Origin: Hyphomicrobiales bacterium | Lineage (GTDB): Bacteria; Pseudomonadota; Alphaproteobacteria; Rhizobiales; Rhizobiaceae | Reading direction: 5' to 3' | NCBI GenBank assembly: GCA_900465675.1 | Contig: UBJR01000005.1 | Location: forward strand, 248,001-312,000 | DNA length: 64,000 bases | In this document: piece after piece, positions 16,863 to 26,200 of the stretch | Layout: each line of letters begins with the position of its first letter | Numbering within the stretch: position 1 is the stretch's first letter | Made by a program: the position numbers and the translations under genes | Notes under the pieces: generated by a model | The model's input: the letters and a program-made list of their open reading frames with translations, nothing else | The model's database searches: none | Told to the model about the DNA's origin: nothing

Positions 16863-19800
16863 ATGCTCAACGCCGCCGATAACGCACCAGGTCCGGATTC
16901 CAATTCGCCATTTGCCGAGTTTGCGCCGCCGATCCGCGAGCAATCGGACCTGCGCAAGGCCATCACCGCCGCCTACCGGCGCCCGGAAACGGAATGCCTG
17001 CCGCCCCTCGTGGAAGCAGCCCGCGTGCCTGCGGATATGAAGGCCGCCGCCCGCGATACCGCGCGCAAGCTGATCGAGGCGCTGCGTGCCAAGCACAAGG
17101 GAACCGGCGTCGAGGGCCTGGTGCAGGAATATTCACTGTCGAGCCAGGAAGGCGTTGCGCTCATGTGCCTCGCCGAAGCGCTGCTGCGTATCCCCGATAC
17201 GGCCACGCGCGATGCGCTGATCCGCGACAAGATTTCCGAGGGTGACTGGAAGTCGCACGTCGGTGGCGGACGCTCGCTGTTCGTCAACGCGGCGACCTGG
17301 GGACTTGTGGTCACCGGCAAGCTGACATCGACCGTCAACGACCGCAGCCTTGCCGCCGCGCTGACCCGGCTGATTGCCCGCTGCGGCGAACCGGTGATCC
17401 GTCGCGGCGTCGATATGGCGATGCGCATGATGGGCGAGCAGTTCGTCACCGGTGAGACGATCGACGAGGCGCTGAAGCGCGCCCGTCCGCTCGAAGCACG
17501 CGGCTTTGGTTACTCCTACGACATGCTGGGCGAGGCAGCGACGACGGCAAAGGATGCCGACCGCTACTACCGCGACTACGAGAAGGCGATCCACGCGATC
17601 GGCAAGGCATCGGATGGCCGCGGCGTCTATGCCGGGCCGGGCATCTCGATCAAGCTGTCGGCTCTTCACCCCCGCTATGTCCGCGCCCAGTCGAAACGGG
17701 TGATGACCGAGCTTCTGCCCCGCGTTCGCGAACTGGCACTGCTTGCCCGCACATATGACATCGGCCTCAATATCGACGCCGAGGAAGCCGATCGCCTCGA
17801 ACTGTCGCTCGACCTCCTCGAAGAACTCAGCCTCGACGCCGGGCTGAAAGGCTGGAACGGTCTCGGCTTCGTCGTTCAGGCCTATGGCAAGCGCTGCCCC
17901 TTCGTGCTCGACTACATCATCGATCTCGCCCGCCGCTCCGGCCGCCGGATGATGGTGCGCCTCGTCAAGGGCGCCTATTGGGACGCCGAGATCAAGCGCG
18001 CCCAGCTCGACGGCCTGCCTGACTTCCCCGTCTATACGCGCAAGATCCACACCGACGTTGCCTATGTCGCCTGCGCCCGCAAGCTGCTGGCCGCCACTGA
18101 CGCCGTGTTCCCGCAATTCGCAACGCATAATGCCCAGACGCTGGCGACCATCTATCAGCTCGCAGGCCCGGACTTCCAGATCGGCAAGTACGAGTTCCAG
18201 TGCTTGCATGGTATGGGCGAGCCTCTTTATGACGAGGTCGTCGGCAAGCAGAATCTCGACCGGCCCTGCCGCATCTACGCGCCCGTCGGCACGCATGAAA
18301 CGCTGCTCGCCTATCTCGTCCGCCGCCTGCTCGAGAATGGCGCGAACTCCTCCTTCGTCAACCGCATCTCGGACCCCAAGGTTTCGGTGGATGACCTGAC
18401 CACCGATCCGGTCGATCTCGTCGAAGCCGCCACGCCCATCGGCAAGCCGCACGATCTCATCTCCCTGCCGCAGAACCTCTATGGCGCCGAACGCAACAAT
18501 TCCTCGGGCATCGACCTTTCGAACGAAATGGAACTGGCCCGCCTTGCCGGCAACCTGCTTCAGACAACCACGAAATGCTGGCATGCCACGCCGCTTATGG
18601 CAGACGGCTCGGTGGATGGCACGACAAGCCCGGTTCTCAATCCGGCCGATCATGGAGACGTTGTCGGTCAGGTGACCGAAGTGGAGATCGACGCCGCCGC
18701 CAGGATCGCCAGGTTCGCGGCTGACGGCGCCAAGCAATGGGCGGCAGTCCCGCCGGCAGACAGGGCAGCCTGCCTCGATCGCGCCGCCGATATCATGCAG
18801 TCGCGGATCGAGCCGCTGATGGGCATCATCATCCGCGAGGCCGGCAAATCCGCCGCCAACGCCATTGGCGAGGTACGCGAGGCAATCGACTTCCTGCGCT
18901 ACTATGCGGAACAGGCTCGCCGCACACTCGGCCCGTCGCATGTGCCTCTCGGCCCGATCGTCTGCATCAGCCCCTGGAACTTCCCGCTGGCGATCTTCAC
19001 CGGACAGGTCGCCGCAGCGCTGGTGGCGGGCAACCCAGTTATTGCCAAGCCTGCGGGCGTCACCCCGATCATCGCCTTCGAAAGCGTCAGGATCCTGCAT
19101 GAGGCCGGCGTTCCGCGCGCAGCGCTTCAGTTCACCCCGGGCAGCGGCCGCCTCGGCGCCGCGCTGATCGACGCGGAAGAGACGGCCGGCGTGATGTTTA
19201 CGGGTTCCACCGGCGTCGCCCGGATGATTCAGGCACAGCTTGCCAACCGTCTCTCGGCGTTGGGCAAACCGATCCCGCTGATCGCCGAGACAGGCGGCCA
19301 GAACGGCATGATCGTCGATTCCTCCGCACTTGCCGAACAGGTCGTCGGCGATGTCATCGCTTCGGCTTTCGACAGCGCCGGTCAGCGCTGCTCGGCATTG
19401 CGCGTGCTCTGCCTGCAGCAGGACGTCGCTGACCGCACCCTGACGATGCTGAAGGGCGCCCTCCAGGAGCTGACGATCGGCCGTACCGATCGCCTCAGCA
19501 TCGATGTCGGCCCGGTCATCACGGCGACCGCAAAAGGCGATATCGACGCCCATATCGAGAAGATGAAGGCGCTCGGCTGCAAGGTCGAGCAGCTGCCTCT
19601 GCCTGAGACTGCGGGCCTCGGCACCTTCGTGCCGCCGACCATCATCGAACTCAAGAAGCTGTCCGATCTGGAAAAGGAAATCTTCGGGCCGGTTCTTCAC
19701 GTTATCCGCTACCGCCGCGAAGATCTCGATCGCCTGATCGATGATATCAACGGCTCCGGCTACGGCCTGACATTCGGGCTTCACACGCGTCTCGACGAGA

Positions 19801-20561
19801 CGATCGCTCACGTCACCAGCCGCATCCAGGCGGGTAATCTCTATGTCAACCGCAACATCATCGGCGCGGTCGTCGGCGTCCAGCCGTTCGGCGGCCGTGG
19901 CCTGTCGGGCACCGGCCCGAAGGCGGGCGGTCCGCTCTATATCGGCCGCCTGGTCCAGAAGGCACCGGTGCCGCCGCAGCACAGCTCCGTTCACACCGAC
20001 CCGGCTCTTGCCGACTTCGCAGTCTGGCTATCGGGCAAGGGACGGGCTGACGACGCCGAGGCCGCACGCGAGCTCGGAAGCCTCTCCGCCGTTGGCCTTG
20101 AGAAGGAACTTGCCGGTCCTGTCGGCGAGCGCAACATCTATGCGCTTCATCCGCGCGGACGGGTTCTGCTCGCTCCCGAGAGCGAACGTGGCCTCTATCG
20201 CCAGCTGGCCGCTGCGCTCGCCACCGGAAACCAGGCCGTTATCGACGAAGCCACCGGCCTTCGCGCCGCACTGAAGGACATTCCCGCAAGCGTCGCGGCG
20301 CGCGTCTCCTGGACTTCGGACTGGAACAAGGACGGTCCCTTTGCCGCAGCCCTTTTGGAGGGCCGCGCAGAGCGCATCCGGACGCTCAACAAGGCGATCG
20401 CCGCACTCGATGGACCGCTTGTCCTGGTGCAATCGGCGACGGCCGCCGAAATCGAGAGCGATATCGAAGCTTATTGCCTGAACTGGCTAATCGAAGAGGT
20501 CTCGACCTCGATCAACACGGCCGCCGCCGGCGGTAACGCCAGCCTGATGACCATCGGCTGA
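16863..20561 (+). CDS. putA: Bifunctional proline dehydrogenase / L-glutamate gamma-semialdehyde dehydrogenase PutA
   Basis: 1232 residues. The order is an N-terminal helical region, the proline dehydrogenase FAD barrel at about residues 180-490 (GISIKLSALHPRY, VRLVKGAYWDAEIKRAQ, RLLENGANSSFVNR), then an aldehyde dehydrogenase domain at about 580-1030 with E in IAETGGQNG and catalytic C843 in SAGQRCSALR. A C-terminal domain follows (about residues 1060-1232). There is no ribbon-helix-helix DNA-binding domain, so it looks like a type B PutA. It oxidises proline to glutamate at the inner face of the membrane, passing electrons to quinone. Control is probably by the divergent putR. Confidence 0.95.
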   Translation: MLNAADNAPGPDSNSPFAEFAPPIREQSDLRKAITAAYRRPETECLPPLVEAARVPADMKAAARDTARKLIEALRAKHKGTGVEGLVQEYSLSSQEGVALMCLAEALLRIPDTATRDALIRDKISEGDWKSHVGGGRSLFVNAATWGLVVTGKLTSTVNDRSLAAALTRLIARCGEPVIRRGVDMAMRMMGEQFVTGETIDEALKRARPLEARGFGYSYDMLGEAATTAKDADRYYRDYEKAIHAIGKASDGRGVYAGPGISIKLSALHPRYVRAQSKRVMTELLPRVRELALLARTYDIGLNIDAEEADRLELSLDLLEELSLDAGLKGWNGLGFVVQAYGKRCPFVLDYIIDLARRSGRRMMVRLVKGAYWDAEIKRAQLDGLPDFPVYTRKIHTDVAYVACARKLLAATDAVFPQFATHNAQTLATIYQLAGPDFQIGKYEFQCLHGMGEPLYDEVVGKQNLDRPCRIYAPVGTHETLLAYLVRRLLENGANSSFVNRISDPKVSVDDLTTDPVDLVEAATPIGKPHDLISLPQNLYGAERNNSSGIDLSNEMELARLAGNLLQTTTKCWHATPLMADGSVDGTTSPVLNPADHGDVVGQVTEVEIDAAARIARFAADGAKQWAAVPPADRAACLDRAADIMQSRIEPLMGIIIREAGKSAANAIGEVREAIDFLRYYAEQARRTLGPSHVPLGPIVCISPWNFPLAIFTGQVAAALVAGNPVIAKPAGVTPIIAFESVRILHEAGVPRAALQFTPGSGRLGAALIDAEETAGVMFTGSTGVARMIQAQLANRLSALGKPIPLIAETGGQNGMIVDSSALAEQVVGDVIASAFDSAGQRCSALRVLCLQQDVADRTLTMLKGALQELTIGRTDRLSIDVGPVITATAKGDIDAHIEKMKALGCKVEQLPLPETAGLGTFVPPTIIELKKLSDLEKEIFGPVLHVIRYRREDLDRLIDDINGSGYGLTFGLHTRLDETIAHVTSRIQAGNLYVNRNIIGAVVGVQPFGGRGLSGTGPKAGGPLYIGRLVQKAPVPPQHSSVHTDPALADFAVWLSGKGRADDAEAARELGSLSAVGLEKELAGPVGERNIYALHPRGRVLLAPESERGLYRQLAAALATGNQAVIDEATGLRAALKDIPASVAARVSWTSDWNKDGPFAAALLEGRAERIRTLNKAIAALDGPLVLVQSATAAEIESDIEAYCLNWLIEEVSTSINTAAAGGNASLMTIG

Positions 20562-20574
20562 ATGGGATAGAATA

Positions 20575-20600
20575 CTTGCCCGGACACCTGCCCGGGCAAG
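20575..20600 (+). terminator. Hairpin terminator after putA
   Basis: A perfect 9-bp stem (CTTGCCCGG / CCGGGCAAG) with an 8-base loop lies 13 bases beyond the putA stop. The T tract is poor (TTGATCTATT). Confidence 0.6.
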
Positions 20601-20901
20601 TTGATCTATTCCAACGGTTTCGCGCGCAGCATCGCTCCGGGCCGTCCGCCTCGACATGATCGTTTTCCACGGCTGCAACGCGCGAGACGACGCCCACACA
20701 CGTCACCGATGTCCTACAGCCGACAGCAATACGTTCAATATTTCCTAAAATTCTACAAATACAACCTTATTTACTTGAATAATAAATCGGATGATTAATC
20801 CAAATTAGCTACGACTATGGAAATAGTCAGAATGACTTAGATGGACATAGAATTATTTTACGAATACTAATTGCACAGATACTATGAACAGGACGCGTAT
20901 C
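20601..20901. promoter_or_regulatory. AT-rich leader of the response regulator gene
   Basis: About 300 bases without a gene. From 20730 onward it is far richer in A and T than the surrounding sequence. It contains a perfect 6-bp inverted repeat with a 4-base loop (GACTAT, GGAA, ATAGTC; 20813-20828) some 75 bases before the start codon, a candidate operator or leader hairpin. No clear sigma-70 boxes were found. Confidence 0.4.
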
Positions 20902-21561
20902 ATGAGTCCGATCTCGGTAGTAGTTATTGACGACCACCCGTTAATGGTGGCCGGACTGACGGAAATTCTTGGAAAGAATCCGGAATTTACTATCGCAGCG
21001 ACTGGCACATGCGCCGACGATGCATTGGATATCGGCCTAAGACTGGCGCCGGATGTGTTTGTCGTCGATCTGATGATGCCCGGCAACATCTTCGACGTGA
21101 TCACGAAACTGGTCGAAAAAATCCGCACCAAAATACTGGTTTTTACAGCGAACACGGGCAGCGATTACGCGGTGCGTGCGCTCAATGCCGGCGCGAGCGG
21201 CTATGTTCTCAAAGGCAGCAGCATTCAGGAGCTCGTCCAGGCAATCAGCGCCGTGCATCGCGGCGACATGTTCATCACGCCGGCCTTTGCCTGCAAGGTC
21301 ATCGAAGAACTCAAGATCGCTTCGCTGCGCAAAAAGGCCGGAGCGGATTTGAAGCTCAGCATCCGCGAGGGGCAAATCATCGGCATGCTTCTGCGGGGCT
21401 TCACCAACCGGCAGATCGCAATCGGCCTCAAGATCGGCGAGAAGACCGTCAAGAATTACATGACGATCCTGATGCAGAAGCTGAATGCCCGAAACCGGCT
21501 GGAAGTGCTGATCGCCGCACAAAAGCTGGAGGGTGCCGGCGATTCCATTCCGCGGCACTAG
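20902..21561 (+). CDS. NarL/FixJ-type response regulator of the peroxidase locus (copy 1)
   Basis: 219 residues from the ATG at 20902 (AGGAC seven bases upstream); an ATG at 20884 is a weaker option. The receiver domain has D10/D11, phospho-acceptor D56 (VFVVDLMMPG), T82-type FTA and K104 (GYVLKGS). The C-terminal LuxR helix-turn-helix reads LSIREGQIIGMLLRGFTNRQ and EKTVKNYMTILMQKL. The gene is convergent with the histidine kinase gene, overlapping by 4 bases, and is closely similar in layout to the copy at 58591-59265. It probably takes phosphate from that kinase and binds DNA near the peroxidase gene. Confidence 0.9.
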   Translation: MSPISVVVIDDHPLMVAGLTEILGKNPEFTIAATGTCADDALDIGLRLAPDVFVVDLMMPGNIFDVITKLVEKIRTKILVFTANTGSDYAVRALNAGASGYVLKGSSIQELVQAISAVHRGDMFITPAFACKVIEELKIASLRKKAGADLKLSIREGQIIGMLLRGFTNRQIAIGLKIGEKTVKNYMTILMQKLNARNRLEVLIAAQKLEGAGDSIPRH

Positions 21562-22964
21562 AGACTGTTGCCCTCCATCGGCACCGTCACCCGAAGCTCC
21601 GTGCCGGAAACCGGCCCCGGCCGGATATCGACGTGCCCCCTGAATGCAGCGACACGGTTGCGAATGCCCTGGAGGCCGAGCGGACGGTGCCGATCTATGC
21701 TGCTCTCTGGCGCAATCCCTGGACCTTCATCGGCAATGGTCACGACGATCTCGGACATATCGGATGATGCAGACACGCGCTGACCTCGGCCGCCGCCGTG
21801 TCGGAATGCGTTGTTGAGCCCTTCCTGCACCACGCGATAAAGACAGATTTTCAGCGGATGCGCGACGCGCTCGGGAAGTTTCCCGTAGGCCGATAAGACC
21901 TTTGATCCCGTCGCATACTCATGCTGCTCGACCGCCATCTGCAAGGCGGCCTCCAGCGGCATGTGCTCGATCTCGGGCACGACAAGATCGGTCGATAGCT
22001 CCCGCAATTCGGTCAACACCAGACGCGCAATATGAACGGGTGCGAGCTCGCCCCCCTTGATCTCCGGCACGCGTTCAAGCGCCACCTTCGGCAAATTGGC
22101 GCTTGCCGCAGATCCGCTCAGCTTGAGGATCAGCAGACTGAGCAGCTGAACCGGACCATCGTGCAGATCGGCGCCGATCCGGTTGAGAAGCTGCTCGTTC
22201 GATTGGGTGGCATCCATGCGGGACCGGTCCGCCGCCTTTCGAAGCTCCGTATTCTGCTCCGCCAGTGCCCGCGCCTGAGCGAGCTGCGTCTTCAATACCG
22301 CCCGCTGACCGGCAATCGTCCTGCTGGCCCGCCGGACGATCAGAAACAAGAGCGCCATGATCGCCAGCGAGGTGGCTCCGACAATCACCCATGTATGGCG
22401 CTGCACCCTGTTGCGCTGAACGACAAATTCGCCCGCCTCCTCATAAAGCTCTCCGACGGCGATGATATCCCGCGTGCCCGGCCGGTAGATCGGGGCATAG
22501 ATTTCGATGAGCGGCCGGTGGGTTGCCGCGGGACCATCGTCCTCTCCGTCGTCGTGGCTATCCTCAAGCTGGGCGACGACCCGCCCCTTGAAAGCGTGCT
22601 CGATATCCTGCGAGGGAAAAGTCTTTCCAATCAGCGATTTGTTGGTGCTGTAGATGACGAGACCATCGTGGCGCCATATCCGGAAGCCTTCGACGCGCCG
22701 TGCGAGATCCGTGCCGATCAGCAACTCATCCAATTCCTCCTGGCGGGCCGGAGACACCTGAGGATCATCGGCATTTCCCTCGATATGGCGAGCCAGAAAA
22801 CCCTCCATGTAGAGGGCGCCGGATTCGGCCCGGCTCCTCAGCTGGTTGGCGGCGATCTGTCCACTCAGCCATTCCCCCAGCAGCGCCATCGAACCACAGA
22901 CGACGATACCCGCAACAATGAGAAATTGCCGGGTGACATCAAGGCCTTGCCAGATGCCGGACAT
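21558..22964 (-). CDS. Membrane histidine kinase of the peroxidase locus (copy 1)
   Basis: 468 residues from the ATG at 22964 (GGAGGGCC upstream). A transmembrane helix at about residues 14-33 (LIVAGIVVCGSMALLG), a periplasmic sensor of about 160 residues with FRIWRHDGLVIYSTNKSLIG and LIEIYAPIYRPG, and a second helix (IVGATSLAIMALLFLIV) precede the kinase core. Phospho-acceptor H268 is in GADLHDGPVQLL, and the N box is VVQEGLNNAFRHGGG. This is the HisKA_3/NarX-type kinase class. The start is divergent from the peroxidase gene across 318 bases. The signal is unknown. Confidence 0.9.
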   Translation of the reverse strand: MSGIWQGLDVTRQFLIVAGIVVCGSMALLGEWLSGQIAANQLRSRAESGALYMEGFLARHIEGNADDPQVSPARQEELDELLIGTDLARRVEGFRIWRHDGLVIYSTNKSLIGKTFPSQDIEHAFKGRVVAQLEDSHDDGEDDGPAATHRPLIEIYAPIYRPGTRDIIAVGELYEEAGEFVVQRNRVQRHTWVIVGATSLAIMALLFLIVRRASRTIAGQRAVLKTQLAQARALAEQNTELRKAADRSRMDATQSNEQLLNRIGADLHDGPVQLLSLLILKLSGSAASANLPKVALERVPEIKGGELAPVHIARLVLTELRELSTDLVVPEIEHMPLEAALQMAVEQHEYATGSKVLSAYGKLPERVAHPLKICLYRVVQEGLNNAFRHGGGRGQRVSASSDMSEIVVTIADEGPGIAPESSIDRHRPLGLQGIRNRVAAFRGHVDIRPGPVSGTELRVTVPMEGNSL

Positions 22965-23282
22965 GCCCGGCCCTCCGCCTTCGGCATTCTTACTGCCAGG
23001 GACGTAAGTCACATTTATTTGCGGGTCAAAAGTCCCGCCCCCCTCAAAGACCAAAGTCTCTAGATGTCCCCGGACCTATGGAACTATTCCGTGGCCTCCC
23101 CCCGAGACATCATCCGATCATCGCAGATAATGCCGATCGGTTTCTACTGGATTCTTTCGGGGCGCAACTTTGCGCTCCGAGTAAAAAATCCCGCCGCCCG
23201 GCTCGATCCTGCGAATTCTTTGTGGGGAGCAAGCATTGCCGAAACGATAATCGTTTCCCGTGCAATCAGAGGGGAGAGTACC
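22965..23282. promoter_or_regulatory. Divergent promoter region of the kinase and giant peroxidase genes, with a 17-bp palindrome
   Basis: The region must contain promoters for both genes. The perfect palindrome GAAACGAT-A-ATCGTTTC (23241-23257) lies 26 bases before the peroxidase start and could be an operator or a leader hairpin. The peroxidase frame is open back to 23064, but that stretch does not look like peroxidase N-terminal sequence, so I treat it as non-coding. Confidence 0.5.
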
Positions 23283-26200
23283 ATGGTCACCTATATCCGT
23301 TCGGATCTCGATTTCATCCTGGCGCAGATCAAGATTGCAGAGGCGCATGCTGCTGGAACGCCGCTTTATGGACCAGGTGGCCTGATCCCCGCTTACAACG
23401 TGGCCTGGGGGTTGCGGACGGTCGATGGATCCTACAACCACCTCCTGCCCGGCCAGGAAATGTGGGGCGCCGCCGGCGCAGAGTTTCCCGAGCTGATGTC
23501 TCCGATCTACCGGCCCGCCGATGGCACGCTCTTCGATCCAGATGGTCCGGGCGGAGCGCCTGCAATGCCGACGGCTCCCAACTACAACCCGTCGAACAAT
23601 CCCGGTTCCCTCGTTTTCGATTCAAGCCTCCGCACCATCTCGAATCTGCTCGTCGATCAGACGCTCGGCAATCCGGCCGCTATCCTGACCGCACTTGAGC
23701 GAGCCGGCGCGGCAAGCCCGATGACCGATCTTCCCGCAGTCACGGCGATCTACCAGACATTCAAGCCGGCTTCAGACGCCGAGTACCAGGCACGCGTCGT
23801 CATGCAGAACGCCAAGACCGCAGCCGATGCGCTTGGTGATGGCGATCCCAACACGCCGCCGACGCCTGCGGAACAGACCGCGCTCGATACATTGGCGAAT
23901 GCCACGGCAGCGCATGCCGCGACAGTGACCGATCTGGAAGCTGCGCGCGAGGTGCGCGATGCGGCGCTTGAGCCCTTCGGCATCACCATGCAGGGCGACA
24001 ACGTCTATCTTCCTGCCGTCGCACCGGATGAAGGTCTTTCGGCGCCGTTCAATTCCTGGTTCACCCTGTTCGGCCAGTTCTTCGATCACGGCCTCGATCT
24101 GATCAACAAGGGTGGCAGCGGAACGGTGTTCATCCCCCTGGCGGAGGACGATCCGCTCTATGTCCCAGGCAGCCATACGAACTTCATGGTGCTGACCCGT
24201 GCGACGGTTTCGGCTGGCGCAGATGGTATCATGGGCACCACTGACGACGTCCGCCCCGTTAACACGACAACCTCCTATGTCGACCAGAATCAGACCTACG
24301 CCTCGCATGCGTCGCACCAGGTCTTCCTGCGCCAGTATCAGCTCAATACGGCAGGCGATCCGGTTGCAACGGGCAAGCTGATCGAAGGCGGCAACGGCGG
24401 CATGGCGACCTGGGGCGAGGTCAAGGCTCAGGCGAAGACACTGCTCGGCATCAACCTGACGGATGCCGACGTCGGCGCCGTCCCGCTGCTGCGTACTGAC
24501 CCCTACGGCAACTTCATACCCGGCGCGAACGGCTTCCCGCAGATCATCCTCGGGATCGGCGCGGACGGTATCCCCAACACGGCCGACGACATTGTGCGGG
24601 AAGGCGACCCGACCGCCAATGGGGGGCTGGGCGCCTCGACGACCGGCGCTATCCGCACCGCCAGCGCGTTCCTCGCCGACATCGCCCATGAGGCCGTGCC
24701 GATCGGCAAGATCGCCGATGGTGACATCACCATCGGTCTCGGCAACCCGGGCAACGGCGATACGGAATATGACAACGAACTGCTGGACGCGCACTTCATT
24801 GCCGGCGACGGCCGCGTCAACGAGAATATCGGCCTGACCGCCGTCCACCACGTCTTCCATGCCGAGCATAACCGGCTTGTGCAGCATACGAAGGACACGG
24901 TGCTCGCAAGCAACGACCTCACCTTCATCAACGAGTGGCTGGAAGTCGATCTGGTTGCTCTGCCGACGGCCGGGCAGATCGCATCGCTGGTCTGGGATGG
25001 CGAGCGCCTCTTCCAGGCGGCCAAATTCGGCACCGAGATGCAGTACCAGCATCTCGTCTTCGAAGAATTCGCCCGCAAGATCCAGCCGAATATCAACGTG
25101 TTCCTGGTGCCTGATGGCTTCGACACGACCATCGACCCGTCGATCGTCGCCGAATTCGCCCATGTGGTCTATCGCTTCGGCCACTCGATGCTGACCGAGT
25201 CGATCGACCGCTTCGACCCGTCATTCAACGAAGACCATATCGGCCTGATCGAGGGCTTCCTCAATCCGCTCGCCTTCGATGGCGGCGATACCGGCGTTGC
25301 CCATTCGATCGGCGACGACGTTGCGGCGGGTGCGATCATCCGCGGCATGACCCGGCAGGTCGGCAACGAGATCGACGAGTTCGTGACGACGGCGCTGCGC
25401 AACAATCTGCTCGGCCTGCCGCTCGACCTCGCGACGATTAACCTCGCCCGCGGCCGCGACACCGGCGTGCCATCACTGAACGAGGCGCGGCGGACCTTCT
25501 ACGAGGCCACCAACGAGGACGCGCTGCTCAAGCCCTACGAGAGCTGGGTCGATTTCGCCGGTCACCTCAAGCATGAAGCGTCGATCATCAACTTCATCGC
25601 GGCTTACGGCACACATGCTGCGATCACCACCGCGACCACACTTGTAGGCAAGCGCGACGCGGCCCTGGCCCTCATCATTGGCGACGGCAACGATGTCGAT
25701 GGAGTAACCATTGGCGGCGTGAACTATACTGATCGTTTCGACTTCCTGAACGGCACCGGCACCTATGCAGCGTTGCTCGGTGGCCTCGAAAACGTCGATC
25801 TCTGGATCGGCGGCCTTGCCGAACAGATCATGCCCTTCGGCGGTATGCTGGGCTCGACCTTCAACTTCGTCTTCGAAGTGCAGATGGAAAAGCTGCAGAA
25901 CGGCGACCGCTTCTACTATCTGCAGCGCCTCGACGGTCTTCACCTCTTCGGCGAGATGGAGAACAACTCCTTCGCCGCGATGATCATGCGCAACACCGAC
26001 GCCACGCATCTGCCGTCCGACGTCTTCTCGACGCCCGGCCTCATCCTGGAGATCGACCGCACCAAGCAATACAATCCCGGCCTGGGCGAGGATGCCGGCG
26101 CCGACGGCATCCTGGAGGACGATCCGAATACGGTGATCAATGAAAGCGCCGACAACCGCGGCATCGATCCTCTCGGTACCAGCCTGCTGACACCGCTCGT

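Noticed and set aside
17133..19994. A 953-codon open frame on the minus strand opposite putA
   Set aside because: It is antisense to a certain putA gene, rich in Asp/Arg/Gly as expected from GC-rich codon shadows, and contains no recognisable domain.
23064..23282. N-terminal extension of the giant peroxidase
   Set aside because: The extension has no ribosome site and is unlike the start of the paralog. The N-termini of both paralogs align from the ATG at 23283.
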